A stretch of 64,000 nucleotides of DNA from assembly GCF_013522725.1 (NCBI RefSeq), contig NZ_JAAMRF010000010.1, positions 124,001 to 188,000 of the forward strand, read 5' to 3'. Source of the stretch: Stutzerimonas azotifigens (GTDB lineage: Bacteria; Pseudomonadota; Gammaproteobacteria; Pseudomonadales; Pseudomonadaceae). Of the stretch, positions 38,755 through 48,665 are shown piece after piece. The notes under the pieces were generated by a model. The model ran no database searches, was not told the origin of the DNA, and saw only the letters and a list, made by a program, of their open reading frames with translations. A program made the translations under genes and the position numbers. Position 1 is the first letter of the stretch; every line of letters begins with the position of its first letter.

Positions 38755-38791
38755 CCGCCGTTCGCCGGAGCCGTTGTCCGGCGAACGGCGG
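38755..38791. terminator. 15-bp perfect hairpin between convergent genes
   Basis: CCGCCGTTCGCCGGA (38755-38769) and its exact complement TCCGGCGAACGGCGG (38777-38791) surround a seven-base loop, directly after the SH3 gene stop and just before the phytase-like gene stop on the other strand. No T-run. Probably a shared terminator or transcript-end hairpin. Confidence 0.6.
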
Positions 38792-38795
38792 GTGA

Positions 38796-40145
38796 TCAGC
38801 TCGCCTGCGCGTCGCGTCGCACCGGTGATTCGCAGCGTGTGCGCGGATCGTTGGGGCGTTGGGCGGTGCGCAAACCCTGGATCGGGCTGGCCAGGCGGAT
38901 CTTCAGGAATTCCGACGCATCGGCCGCCGGAGTACGGCCCCCGCCGCCGGGGAAGTTGTTGTCGTTGGTCACCAGCAGCGTCCAGGCATCGAGGGGCAAC
39001 ACGCTTTCGATGGTCACGTAGGGGAAGGTGAACAGCCGCGAGCCGTCGCCGTTGAGATCGTGCGGATCGGCGATGCGCATCAGGTCCACCAGCTCGGTCT
39101 TTCTGACTTCGCCGCCATTGGCCACGCGCCGGGTATCGATCAGGTATATCTTCTTGAACGGCACGCCGTTGGTGGCGGTGTCGTTGTTGCGCTCGATCAC
39201 CAGGAAGCGGGTGTCGTCGATGGCGGTCATGTCGCCGATGGCGTGGCTCGGGTCCTGCAGCCGGTAGACGTAGCGCACGCCGGTATAGCGCTCCTGATCG
39301 ATATCGAACTCGTTGATCCGCAGGGTACCGGCCGGATCGCCGCTGACGGTTTTCTCCAGCAAGGTGAAGAGGCGGTCGCCGCGCGGGCTGATGGCCATGC
39401 CTTCGAAGCCGCCCGAACCGCCGAGGTTGGCAGCCGCACGGCCGGCGATCACGTCCTTGTGTTGCGGCGCATAGACGCCGGGCAGCGATATCTCGCTGCG
39501 CAGCACGGTGCCGGAGGCGTCCGTCTTGATCAGGTAGGGTCCGAACTCATCGCCAAACCAGAGCGCGCAGTTCTTGTCGCGGCGCACCGATTCGATGTCG
39601 AAATCAGCGCCGGTCAGCAGCCGGCCGAAGCGGATGGACTCGTCCACCGCAGGATTGGCGGGGTTGTCGTAGTAGTGGCTGTAATCGGCCTGCAAGGGGA
39701 CTTCGAGCTTCTGGTTGATGTCGTTGAGCGTGAGGCGCGAGGGGTGCGTCGGTCTTGCCAGCGGCGTGCCCGCCAGATGGTCCGTGGCGCTCACCGTGCC
39801 GCTGCCGCCATTGGCGGTGCGAAAATCCGGGCGCAGGCTGTACAGCCGCAGCAGGGTATCGGCCGAGTTGGCCTGGTTGCCGAAGCCGTTGTCGGTCATG
39901 ACCACGAAACTGTGCTCGTCCGCCCCCGGCAGAACGGCCGAGAAGCCCTGTACCGGCTGGCGATCGGCATAGGGCGGCAGGTGGGTCCCGTAGGGGTTGG
40001 CGCTGACGAACTGGCCCGATGTGGGCCCGTCGGAAAAGCTGTCGGGCGGCAGCACGGCCCAGCCCACCAGCGTGTTTTCGGCAGCAAGCGCACAGGTGGA
40101 AAACGCGGCGGCCATGGCCACGCACAACGGCTTCGGAATTCGCAT
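38796..40145 (-). CDS. secreted phytase-like/esterase-like protein (PF13449 type)
   Basis: 449 residues. A signal peptide (residues 1-21, AFSTCALA) is followed by a beta-propeller-like sequence with the features of the esterase-like/phytase-like family: FSAVLPGADEHSFVVMTDNGFG, DFDIESVRRDKNCALWFGDEFGPYLI and SGGFEGMAISPRG. It should act in the periplasm or outside the cell. A named activity (phosphoesterase) is uncertain. Convergent with the SH3 gene. A long open frame on the opposite strand is a shadow, apart from its end which is the next gene. Confidence 0.82.
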   Translation of the reverse strand: MRIPKPLCVAMAAAFSTCALAAENTLVGWAVLPPDSFSDGPTSGQFVSANPYGTHLPPYADRQPVQGFSAVLPGADEHSFVVMTDNGFGNQANSADTLLRLYSLRPDFRTANGGSGTVSATDHLAGTPLARPTHPSRLTLNDINQKLEVPLQADYSHYYDNPANPAVDESIRFGRLLTGADFDIESVRRDKNCALWFGDEFGPYLIKTDASGTVLRSEISLPGVYAPQHKDVIAGRAAANLGGSGGFEGMAISPRGDRLFTLLEKTVSGDPAGTLRINEFDIDQERYTGVRYVYRLQDPSHAIGDMTAIDDTRFLVIERNNDTATNGVPFKKIYLIDTRRVANGGEVRKTELVDLMRIADPHDLNGDGSRLFTFPYVTIESVLPLDAWTLLVTNDNNFPGGGGRTPAADASEFLKIRLASPIQGLRTAQRPNDPRTRCESPVRRDAQAS

Positions 40146-40370
40146 TCGGAGGTCTCCAGTCCGGCAGGGAAGGCGCTGCGCTCGTCGCTACGCAGCGTCA
40201 CTGACCTTAGGATGCGACTGTGTCAGCATTATGGCGGCGAACCAATCAAGCGACGGTTATCCGTCAACCGGCCTGGCGCCGCAAGCGGAACTGCCGAAAG
40301 GCTCAATGCCTCGAACATCAGGCGCCCGCCGTCGCGAGCACATGCCCCGCTTGATCCGACAGGAGTTCCC

Positions 40371-42074
40371 GTGCTCTACCGCTCCGCCCTTTCCTCATGG
40401 CGATCCCTTTCCGGCCTCGGCATCCTGCTCGGCACGCTGTTCTTCTGCGCCGCCCTGACACCGACCCTGGTGCCGCGCTCGGCCGTGGCGCAGGGGGTCC
40501 TGTCGGGCTGCGCCTTCGCCGCCGGCTATGGCCTGGGCGTGCTCTGGCGCTGGCTTTGGCGCTACCTGGAGATTCCCGAACCGTCGCAACAGACCCGCAT
40601 ACCGGTGAATCTGGTGATCGAGCTGGTCTGCCTCGCGCTGGCGCTGTTCTGCCTCAGCCAGGCGGCGGGCTGGCAGAACTCCATCCGCGCGCTGATGGAC
40701 ATGGAGCCGGTGACCAGCACGCACCCGCTCCAGGTCTGTCTGGTTGCGCTACTGAGCTTCGTCGTCCTGCTCGCGCTGGCGCGCCTGTACCGCGCCCTCT
40801 CGCGCTGGATTTCCAGGCGCAGCGACCGCTTTCTGCCGCGCCGCGTGGCCAACGTCATCGGCGTCGCCCTGGCACTGCTGCTGTTCTGGTCGGTGGCAAC
40901 GGATCTGCTGGGGCGCCTGGCCTTCCGGGCGCTGGATGCCTCCTTCGCACAATACGACGCCCTGCTGGAGCCCGAGGCCGAGCAGCCGACCTCGCCGCTG
41001 AAGACCGGTAGCAGCGCCTCCCTGTTGCGCTGGGACGAGCTCGGACGGACCGGCCGCGAATACATCGGCTCGGCGCCCACGGCTGAAGACATCGCCACGA
41101 TTTCAGGCCGCGAGGCGCTCGAGCCGATCCGCGTCTACGTCGGCCTGCGTGCGGCCGACACGCCCGAGGAACGCGCCGCGCTGGCGCTGCGCGAGCTGAT
41201 CCGCGTCGATGCCTTCGAACGCTCGGTACTGGTACTCGTGACCCCGACCGGCACCGGTTGGATCGATCCGGCGGCAATGAACAGCGTCGAATACCTGCAC
41301 CACGGCGACATCGCCAGCGTCGCCCTGCAGTACTCCTACCTCAACAGCCCCCTCTCGCTGCTGGTCGAATCCGACTACGGCACGGACGTGGCGCGGGCGC
41401 TGTTCTCCACGGTCTACGACTACTGGTCCAGCTTGCCGAAAGACCGGCGGCCGAGGCTCTACCTGCATGGCCTGAGCCTCGGCGCGATGCACTCGGAGCG
41501 TTCGGCCGAGCTCTACCAGATGATCGGCGATCCCGTCGATGGCGCACTCTGGAGTGGCCCGCCCTTCGAAAGCCGTGGCTGGCGCGCCATCACCGAGGCA
41601 CGCAACCTGGGCTCGCCGCAGTGGCTGCCGGAGTTTCGCGACGGCGCCTTCGTACGCTTCATGAACCAGCACGGGCTGGCCTCGCCTCCCGGCGCCGAAT
41701 GGGGCCCCATGCGCCTGGTGTACCTGCAGTACGCCAGCGACCCGATCGTCTTTTTCGACTACCGCACCTTCTACCGCCGCCCCGACTGGACCCGATCGCC
41801 GCGCGGTCCGGACGTCTCGCCCGAGCTGCGCTGGTTCCCGGTCGTCACCATGTTGCAGCTGGCGCTGGACATGATCGTCACCACGCCGCCTCCGCCTGGC
41901 CACGGCCACGTCTACGCGCCGCGCGACTACATCGAGGCCTGGGTCGCGGTGACGGACGTGCAGGATTGGCCGAGCGAGTCGATCGAACGGGTCAAGGACC
42001 ACCTCACTCAGGAAATGGCGGCCGCCTCCGCCGCACCGAGCGAAGAGGCGGCCTACGAAAACCGGGGAGGTTGA
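40371..42074 (+). CDS. membrane-bound alpha/beta-hydrolase (Abhydrolase_9 type)
   Basis: 567 residues from a GTG at 40371 with an AGGAG site. The open frame continues 500 codons upstream, but that part lies antisense to the phytase-like gene. Four hydrophobic helices fill the first 190 residues (LGILLGTLFFCAALTP, then CAFAAGYGLGVLW and so on), followed by a catalytic domain with the nucleophile elbow HGLSLGAMHSE (about residue 365) and a C-terminal HGHVY motif with candidate catalytic His. Substrate unknown. Confidence 0.8.
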   Translation: MLYRSALSSWRSLSGLGILLGTLFFCAALTPTLVPRSAVAQGVLSGCAFAAGYGLGVLWRWLWRYLEIPEPSQQTRIPVNLVIELVCLALALFCLSQAAGWQNSIRALMDMEPVTSTHPLQVCLVALLSFVVLLALARLYRALSRWISRRSDRFLPRRVANVIGVALALLLFWSVATDLLGRLAFRALDASFAQYDALLEPEAEQPTSPLKTGSSASLLRWDELGRTGREYIGSAPTAEDIATISGREALEPIRVYVGLRAADTPEERAALALRELIRVDAFERSVLVLVTPTGTGWIDPAAMNSVEYLHHGDIASVALQYSYLNSPLSLLVESDYGTDVARALFSTVYDYWSSLPKDRRPRLYLHGLSLGAMHSERSAELYQMIGDPVDGALWSGPPFESRGWRAITEARNLGSPQWLPEFRDGAFVRFMNQHGLASPPGAEWGPMRLVYLQYASDPIVFFDYRTFYRRPDWTRSPRGPDVSPELRWFPVVTMLQLALDMIVTTPPPPGHGHVYAPRDYIEAWVAVTDVQDWPSESIERVKDHLTQEMAAASAAPSEEAAYENRGG

Positions 42075-42224
42075 AGGGCGCGACCGGTCATCCGCCAGAT
42101 GAGCGGCGTGTTGCCATGGGAATATTCTGCGCTACTATCTTGACGCACTAGGCGATTAGCGACACTTTTTTGACCATCACGACTTGCACCCAGCCAACGC
42201 AACTCATCCATGGAGCGGAGAATC
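42075..42224. promoter_or_regulatory. intergenic region with a possible promoter
   Basis: TTGACG at 42140-42145 is followed after 17 bases by CACTTT (42163-42168), a weak sigma-70-like pair, ahead of the small gene at 42225. A T6 run lies at 42165-42171. Nothing else seen. Confidence 0.3.
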
Positions 42225-42431
42225 ATGCGGTACGGCAAAACACTCGCAGCGGCAACGGCAGGGCTGGCCTTGCTTTCCAGCGACAGCGGCTCCCTCTCGG
42301 TGGAGTCCGGGGAGCGCCTGGTAGCGCGCCAGCTGGGCACCATCGAGAACATGCCATCACTCCAAGTCTCGGCGCGCCATACCGCTCCGGTGCAGCTGCT
42401 GTCTCGTCAGCCAGCACGTTTCATTTTCTAG
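42225..42431 (+). CDS. small hypothetical protein
   Basis: 68 residues starting MRYGKTLAAATAGLALLSSD, with a strong GGAG site (GGAGCGGAGAATC before the ATG). The first 20 residues could be a signal sequence; the rest is basic and polar, ending ARFIF. Not recognised. The ribosome site and the promoter candidate upstream support a real gene, but composition does not prove it. Confidence 0.45.
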   Translation: MRYGKTLAAATAGLALLSSDSGSLSVESGERLVARQLGTIENMPSLQVSARHTAPVQLLSRQPARFIF

Positions 42432-42528
42432 CCGTCCCGCCTTCGCCCTTGCAGCGTCTGCACGCATTGCAGCTGGCTGCGCGGCGGCAAAGGATGTCTA
42501 GCGAGCCTCCAGCACAGCAGCGAAAGCA

Positions 42529-42544
42529 CTGTATATCCATACAG
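42529..42544. promoter_or_regulatory. LexA/SOS box upstream of topB
   Basis: CTGTATATCCATACAG matches the gammaproteobacterial LexA consensus CTGTATATATATACAG at 14 of 16 positions, with both CTG and CAG arms perfect. It lies 67 bases before the topB ATG, in the place of a promoter. The nearest gene on the other side points the same way and ends upstream, so topB is the only likely target. Confidence 0.75.
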
Positions 42545-42610
42545 AAAAACATTGCCTGATCGCAGCGTGCGCGCCATGCTTGGCCGGTCGTCACGCCAAT
42601 CCCAGTGCCC

Positions 42611-44554
42611 ATGCGCCTTCTCCTCTGCGAAAAACCCTCCCAAGCCAAAGATATCGCCCAAGTGCTCGGTGCCCGGCGGCGTGGCGACGGTTGCTGGGTT
42701 GGCGACGGGGTGACGGTGACCTGGTGCATCGGCCATCTGCTCGAGACCGCGCCGCCCGATGCCTACGACGCGCGCTACAAGCGCTGGGCGCTGGCCGACC
42801 TGCCCATCGTCCCCGAGCGCTGGAGGATGCAGGTCAAGCCCAAGACCGCCGGCCAGTACAAGGCGGTCAAGCGCCTGCTGGGCGAGGCCCGCGAGCTGGT
42901 GATCGCCACCGACGCCGACCGCGAGGGCGAGATGATCGCCCGCGAGTTGGTCGAGCATTGCCGCTACCGCGGGCCGATCCAGCGGTTGTGGCTGTCGGCG
43001 CTCGATGACGCCTCGATCCGCAAGGCGCTCGCCGCGCTCAAGCCCGGCGCCGACACCTTCAACCTCTACCACGCCGCGCTCGGCCGCTCGCGCGCCGACT
43101 GGCTGATCGGCATGAACATGAGCCGACTGTTCACCCTGCTCGGCCGACAGTCCGGCTACCAAGGCGTGCTCTCGGTGGGCCGGGTACAGACACCGACCCT
43201 GCGGCTGGTGGTTGACCGCGACCGCGCGATCGCCGACTTCGTGCCCGCGCCCTACTGGACCATCGAAGTGCAGCTGCTCGCCGGAGGCACCCCCTTCGTC
43301 GCGCAGTGGCGCGCGCCTGAAGATACCTGCGACGAGCAGAACCGCTGTCTGAACCAGGCGCTTGCGCAGCAGGCCGCCGAGGCCATGCGCGCCGTCGGGG
43401 AAGCGCAACTGGTGCAGCTCAAGACAGAGCGCATGCGCGAGGCCGCGCCGCTGCCCTTCGACCTCGGCACGCTGCAGGAGGTGTGCTCGAAGAAGCTCGG
43501 CCTCGGCGCGCAGGAGACGCTGGACATCGCCCAGGCGCTCTACGAGACCTACAAGCTGATCACCTACCCACGCAGCGACTGCGGTTACCTGCCACTGAGC
43601 CAGCATGGCGAGGCGCCGGCAATTCTCAACGCGCTCGAGCGCGCCGACCCGGCGCTATCGATCCTGCGACCGCATCTCTCGCCGAGCCGCAAGTCTCGCG
43701 CCTGGAACGACGCCAAGGTCGGTGCCCACCACGGCATCATTCCCACCGCCGCGACACAGGCCTTCGAACGACTGAGCGGCAAGCACCGCGCCGTCTATAC
43801 GCTGATCCGCGCGCGCTACCTGGCGCAGTTCCTGCCGACCCACGAGTACGACCGCACCCAGGCCGACTTCGAATGTGGCGGCCAAGCCCTGCGCGCGGTG
43901 GGCAAGCAGATCGTCGAACCCGGCTGGAAGCGTGCGCTGCCGGAAGCGCTGGCCCCGGCCAAGGGCCGTGATGCATCTACTGCGCAGACACTCCCGGCCC
44001 TGCATCAGGGACAGCGCTACGACGTCGAGCAGGTGAATCTGAAGGATCTGTTCACCCAGCCGCCCAAGCCCTTTACCGAAGGCGACCTGATCAAGGCGAT
44101 GAAGAACGTCGCCAAGCTGGTCGAGGACCCGCGCCTGAAGCAGAAGCTCAAGGACACCACCGGCATCGGCACCGAGGCCACCCGCGCGAGCATCATCCAG
44201 GGGCTGCTCGACCGCGGCTACCTGACCAAGCAGGGCAAGGCGCTGGCCGCCACGCCAGCGGCCTTCAGCCTGATCGACGCCGTACCCCGCCCGATCGCCG
44301 ACCCGGGCACCACGGCGATCTGGGAACAGGCACTGGACATGGTGCAGAGCGGCGAGATGCCGCTGGAGGAATTCGTCGCCAAGCAGTCGGCGTGGATGGG
44401 CAAGCTGGTCGAGCGCTGCGCCGGATTGCGGCTCAGCATCACCGGCCCGGCGCTGACCGGCCCCAAAGGCGCCAAGCCCTGGAAGCGCAAGCGCAGCGGC
44501 AAGAGTGCCACCAAGGCCGCGACCAAACGGCCGAGCCGCAAAACGGCCGGCTGA
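42611..44554 (+). CDS. topB: DNA topoisomerase III
   Basis: 647 residues, type IA topoisomerase of the TopB class. The toprim domain starts at once (RLLLCEKPSQAKDIA) with its acidic motif IATDADREGEM (about 98-108). The nucleophile is Y319 in KLITYPRSDC, and the cluster GIGTEATRASIIQGLLDRGY follows. The C-terminus is a Lys/Arg-rich tail (KRKRSGKSATKAATKR) without zinc fingers, as in E. coli TopB. It decatenates DNA and unlinks recombination intermediates with RecQ-type helicases. ATG at 42611 preferred over the GTG two codons earlier. A LexA-type box upstream suggests SOS induction. Confidence 0.95.
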   Translation: MRLLLCEKPSQAKDIAQVLGARRRGDGCWVGDGVTVTWCIGHLLETAPPDAYDARYKRWALADLPIVPERWRMQVKPKTAGQYKAVKRLLGEARELVIATDADREGEMIARELVEHCRYRGPIQRLWLSALDDASIRKALAALKPGADTFNLYHAALGRSRADWLIGMNMSRLFTLLGRQSGYQGVLSVGRVQTPTLRLVVDRDRAIADFVPAPYWTIEVQLLAGGTPFVAQWRAPEDTCDEQNRCLNQALAQQAAEAMRAVGEAQLVQLKTERMREAAPLPFDLGTLQEVCSKKLGLGAQETLDIAQALYETYKLITYPRSDCGYLPLSQHGEAPAILNALERADPALSILRPHLSPSRKSRAWNDAKVGAHHGIIPTAATQAFERLSGKHRAVYTLIRARYLAQFLPTHEYDRTQADFECGGQALRAVGKQIVEPGWKRALPEALAPAKGRDASTAQTLPALHQGQRYDVEQVNLKDLFTQPPKPFTEGDLIKAMKNVAKLVEDPRLKQKLKDTTGIGTEATRASIIQGLLDRGYLTKQGKALAATPAAFSLIDAVPRPIADPGTTAIWEQALDMVQSGEMPLEEFVAKQSAWMGKLVERCAGLRLSITGPALTGPKGAKPWKRKRSGKSATKAATKRPSRKTAG

Positions 44555-44919
44555 TTACAGGACCTGGCTCAGGCCATCGGCATGCCGGCGAAACCTTCCG
44601 CCGTACCGACCAACAAGTGACCAGCAGGAGCCGCCTGCTGGTCCGCCTCGGTGGGGTAAGGAAATGCTGGGATCATCGCGGCCAAGACTGGGCGTCCCCG
44701 ACCGCTCCCACGAGTTATCGAGGACGTCATTGTGCGCCCTGCCTCTGGATCACCGGCGCCAGACATTCGTGCTCGTCGGGCTTGAGATCGACGGCGGCGC
44801 GCGCACCGAAATGGCACCACCAAGGTGCAGCAAAGACCGGCAATGCACCACAAGCTGGCAACGCAGCCATCTCCACGAGCGCTCAGCGCCAGCAAAAAGC
44901 CCGTTGCCAGGGGCATACA
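44555..44919. other. intergenic region without a recognised gene
   Basis: About 365 bases between topB and the guanidine promoter candidate. It holds an 8-bp hairpin (44621-44641), then sequence with open frames on both strands that do not look like protein. A minus-strand frame of 176 residues crosses the riboswitch region and is rejected. Possibly decayed DNA. Confidence 0.35.
44621..44641 (+). terminator. hairpin after topB
   Basis: CCAGCAGG (44621-44628) pairs perfectly with CCTGCTGG (44634-44641) across a five-base loop, 67 bases after the topB stop. No T-tract, so moderate support. Confidence 0.45.
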
Positions 44920-44924
44920 CAGCG

Positions 44925-44941
44925 TTGGCACGCCGTTCGCT
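44925..44941 (+). promoter_or_regulatory. sigma-54 promoter candidate, guanidine operon
   Basis: TTGGCACGCCGTTCGCT: the -24 element TGGCACG is a perfect consensus match, with GG at 44927-44928 and GC at 44939-44940 ten bases apart. The -12 element is TTCGC rather than TTGCA. Expected transcript start near 44952, about 50 bases before the riboswitch. Confidence 0.55.
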
Positions 44942-45002
44942 AGGGCTTCCTTGTGCAGGAGCTGCCCAGCAGTGCGGGTCCGCGGCACCACAATTTGCCA
45001 AT

Positions 45003-45100
45003 AGTCGACTAGGGTTCCGGCTCGCCAACGCGAGTGGCTGGTCCGAGAGTCGACGACCTCCAGTGAGGTTACACGGCGGGATAAAAGCCCGGGAGACAAC
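45003..45100 (+). ncRNA. guanidine-I riboswitch (ykkC class)
   Basis: Contains the conserved blocks of the ykkC/guanidine-I aptamer in order: CTAGGGTTCCG (45009-45019), a short stem, CTGGTCCGAGAG (45038-45049), a second stem (GACCTC/GAGGTT), then ACACGGCGGGATAAAAGCCC and GGGAGA (45071-45096). It lies 52 bases before the ATG of the transporter gene of a guanidine carboxylase operon, the textbook setting. Binding of guanidinium should switch expression on. The downstream 50 bases are short for a terminator; control could be by ribosome access. Confidence 0.9.
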
Positions 45101-45151
45101 GCGAATAGCCGCGTGACTCCTGCCTGTCCCTAACCGAACTGGAGATATTCC

Positions 45152-46219
45152 ATGCGCAAGCCCCGTCTGCTCACCCTTCTCGCCGCCACGCTGGCCACCA
45201 GTCTGAGCCTTGGTGCCCAGGCGGCCCAGAAGGACAGCTTCAGCGTCTGCTGGACCATCTATGCCGGCTGGATGCCGTGGGAGTACGGCGCGGCGCAAGG
45301 CATCGTCGACAAGTGGGCGAAGAAGTACGACATCGCCATCGACGTCGTGCAGATCAACGATTACGTCGAGTCGATCAACCAGTACACCGCAGGCGGGTTC
45401 GACGGCTGCACCATGACCAACATGGATGCCCTGACCATCCCGGCGGCCGGCGGTGTGGACTCCACAGCCCTGATCGTGGGCGACTTCTCCAACGGCAACG
45501 ACGGCATCGTCCTCAAGGGCGAAGGCAAGACCCTGGCCGACCTCAAGGGCCAGCCGATCAACCTCGTCGAGTTGTCCGTCTCCCATTACCTGCTGGCACG
45601 CGGGCTCGAAAGCGTCGGCCTCACCGAGCGCGACACGCAGGTGGTGAACACCTCCGACGCCGATCTGGTAGCCGCCTTCGCCACCCGCGGCGTCCAGGCC
45701 GTGGCGACCTGGAACCCCTTGCTCGCCGAGGTCGTGGCGCAGCCCGGCACCACTAAGGTGTTCGATTCGACGCAGATCCCCGGCGAGATAATCGACCTGA
45801 TGGTGGTCAACAGCGAAACCCTGCAGGACAACCCGGACTTCGGCAAGGCGCTGACCGGCGCCTGGTACGAGATCATGGCCACCATGTCCGCCGACACCCC
45901 TGAAGGCGAGGCTGCCCGCGAGCACATGGCCGAGGCTTCCGGTACCGACCTGGCGGGCTACGAGGCCCAACTCGCGGCGACTCGCATGTTCTATGACGCC
46001 AAGGAGGCGGTTGCCTTCACCACCAGCGCAGAACTGCCGGACACCATGCGCAAGGTGGCCGCGTTTTCCTTCGAGCACGGCCTGCTGGGTCAGGGCGCAC
46101 CGGATGCCGACGTGATCGGCATGAGCTTCGCCAACGAGCAGACGGTAGGCGACAGCGCGAACATCCAGCTGCGCTTCGACCCTCGCTTCATGCAGATGGC
46201 CGCCGACGGCGAGCTCTGA
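45152..46219 (+). CDS. ABC transporter binding protein, guanidine/urea operon
   Basis: 355 residues. A signal peptide (ends LGAQA) is followed by a TauA/SsuA/NrtA-like fold starting DSFSVCWTIYAGWMPWEYGAAQG. A GGAGA site precedes the ATG at 45152. First gene after the guanidine riboswitch and cotranscribed with permease and ATPase. By context its ligand is guanidine, a guanidino compound or urea. Such binding proteins are a standard member of riboswitch-controlled guanidine carboxylase operons. Confidence 0.9.
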   Translation: MRKPRLLTLLAATLATSLSLGAQAAQKDSFSVCWTIYAGWMPWEYGAAQGIVDKWAKKYDIAIDVVQINDYVESINQYTAGGFDGCTMTNMDALTIPAAGGVDSTALIVGDFSNGNDGIVLKGEGKTLADLKGQPINLVELSVSHYLLARGLESVGLTERDTQVVNTSDADLVAAFATRGVQAVATWNPLLAEVVAQPGTTKVFDSTQIPGEIIDLMVVNSETLQDNPDFGKALTGAWYEIMATMSADTPEGEAAREHMAEASGTDLAGYEAQLAATRMFYDAKEAVAFTTSAELPDTMRKVAAFSFEHGLLGQGAPDADVIGMSFANEQTVGDSANIQLRFDPRFMQMAADGEL

Positions 46220-46271
46220 GCCTGTCCCCGTTGCAAGGCGCCGCCCGCGGCGCCGACACCGAGACCCGACC

Positions 46272-47083
46272 ATGCGCCTGATCAATCGCCATCCGGACCG
46301 TACCAACCGGGCACTGCTGATGCTGCTGCCCTTCGCGCTGCTGCTCCTGGCTTATTTCATGGGTTCCTCCAGCCGCCTGGCCGAGAACCCCAACGACAAG
46401 CTGCTGCCCAGCGCGACACAGATGGTCGCAGCGGTCGACCGCATGGCGTTCACCGAGGACAAGCGCACCGGTGCCTACTTGTTCTGGCAGGACAGCGCCG
46501 CAAGCCTCAAGCGCCTCGGCATGGGGTTGGGCATCGCGGCGGTGGTGGGGCTGTGCCTCGGCATCGCGGCCGGCACCCTGCCGCTGCTCGGCGCGCCGCT
46601 GTCGCCGCTGCTCACCGTGCTGTCGATGGTGCCGCCGCTGGCGATCCTGCCGATCCTGTTCATCGTCTTCGGCCTCGGCGAGCTGGCCAAGGTGATGCTG
46701 ATCGTCATCGGCATCACGCCGGTGCTGGCGCGCGATCTTGAGCAGCAGGCCCGGCAGATTCCGGCGGAGTTGCTGATCAAGGCGCAGACCCTGGGCGCCA
46801 ACACCTGGACGCTGATCCTGCGGGTGGTACTGCCGCAACTCATGCCGCGCCTGTTGATCGCCCTGCGCCTGGTGCTCGGCTCGGCCTGGCTGTTTCTCAT
46901 CGCGGCCGAGGCCATCGCCTCCACCGACGGTCTGGGCTACCGGATCTTCCTGGTACGCCGGTATCTGGCGATGGACGTGATTCTGCCTTACGTGGCCTGG
47001 ATCACTCTGCTGGCCTGGAGCATGGACTTCGCCCTGCGCAAGCTCGCCCAGCGGGCCTTCCCCTGGTACGAAGGAGCCAAGGC

Positions 47084-47087
<4 letters not shown>
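46272..47087 (+). CDS. ABC transporter permease, guanidine/urea operon
   Basis: 271 residues, TauC/SsuC class with about six helices. The EAA loop is ELLIKAQTLGANTWTLILRVVLPQLM (about residues 165-190). ATG at 46272; the 3' end overlaps the ATPase start by four bases (ATGA). Works with the neighbouring binding protein and ATPase. Confidence 0.92.
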
Positions 47088-47920
<833 letters not shown>

Positions 47921-47922
47921 CC

Positions 47923-48651
47923 ATGAGTGCATCCCTCGCCCTTGCCCCCTCGCTCTACGAGGAAACCGTCCCCGGCGGCGGGCATACCTCGTTCGTACTC
48001 AAGCGCGGCCAGCTGCTGCGCGTCACCGACCTCGAAGGCGGCGCCAACGTCAGCCTGCTGATGTTCAACGCCCAGGAGAAGAGCGAACGGCTGAACCTGC
48101 CTGACACCCTCAAGGGCCAGCACACCGCCAAGCTCACCGAAGGCCATTGCCTGTACTCGGACATGGGCCGCGTCCTGGCCTGCATCACAGCCGACACCTG
48201 CGGCTGGCACGACAGCTTCGGCGGCGTGCTGTCGGCCGACGAGGTGAAGGAGAAGTACGGCGAAGGCCGCTACCAGGAACTGCGCAACGGCTTCTTCCGC
48301 AACGGCGTGGACAACCTGCTGGTGGAAATGGGCAAGTGGGAGCTGAACCTGCAGGACCTGCTGATGACCCTCAACCTGTTCAGCAAGGTGAGTGTGGACG
48401 CCGACGGAGGCTTCGTCTTCCAGCCCGGCAACAGCAAGGCCGGCGACTACATCGAGCTCTATGCGCCGATGGACACTCTGGTGGTGCTCACCGCCCTGCA
48501 GCACCCGATGGACCCGAACCCGGCCTACGCGCCCAAGCCGGTGCAGCTCTCCTGGAAGAAAGTCGAGAGCGACGGCGTCACCGTGCTCTGCCGCACCTCG
48601 CGTCCGGAGAACGGACGCGGCTTCCACAACACCGAACGGCTTTACATCTGA
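47923..48651 (+). CDS. DUF1989 protein (urea carboxylase-associated, carboxyguanidine deiminase type)
   Basis: 242 residues, ATG at 47923 with an AAGGAG site. DUF1989 fold with the Cys/His motif [14 protein letters not shown] (about residues 86-99), which can hold a metal ion. Published work on Pseudomonas guanidine operons shows that a pair of such proteins (CgdA and CgdB) forms carboxyguanidine deiminase, which turns carboxyguanidine into allophanate and ammonia. Here it stands next to its partner and before the carboxylase. Which of the pair is CgdA or CgdB was not decided. Confidence 0.9.
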   Translation: MSASLALAPSLYEETVPGGGHTSFVLKRGQLLRVTDLEGGANVSLLMFNAQEKSERLNLPDTLKGQHTAKLTEGHCLYSDMGRVLACITADTCGWHDSFGGVLSADEVKEKYGEGRYQELRNGFFRNGVDNLLVEMGKWELNLQDLLMTLNLFSKVSVDADGGFVFQPGNSKAGDYIELYAPMDTLVVLTALQHPMDPNPAYAPKPVQLSWKKVESDGVTVLCRTSRPENGRGFHNTERLYI

Positions 48652-48665
48652 GGAAGGGTGCCGAC

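Noticed and set aside
38859-40370. A 1071-residue plus-strand open frame starting at 38859
   Set aside because: Its first 500 codons are exactly antisense to the phytase-like gene and are Gly/Arg/Ala/His-rich shadow sequence. Only the part from the GTG at 40371, with an AGGAG site, looks like protein.
44569-45099. Minus-strand frame of 176 residues between topB and the guanidine operon
   Set aside because: It runs through the guanidine-I riboswitch, whose bases are constrained by RNA structure. The protein shows no known motif and no ribosome site was found.
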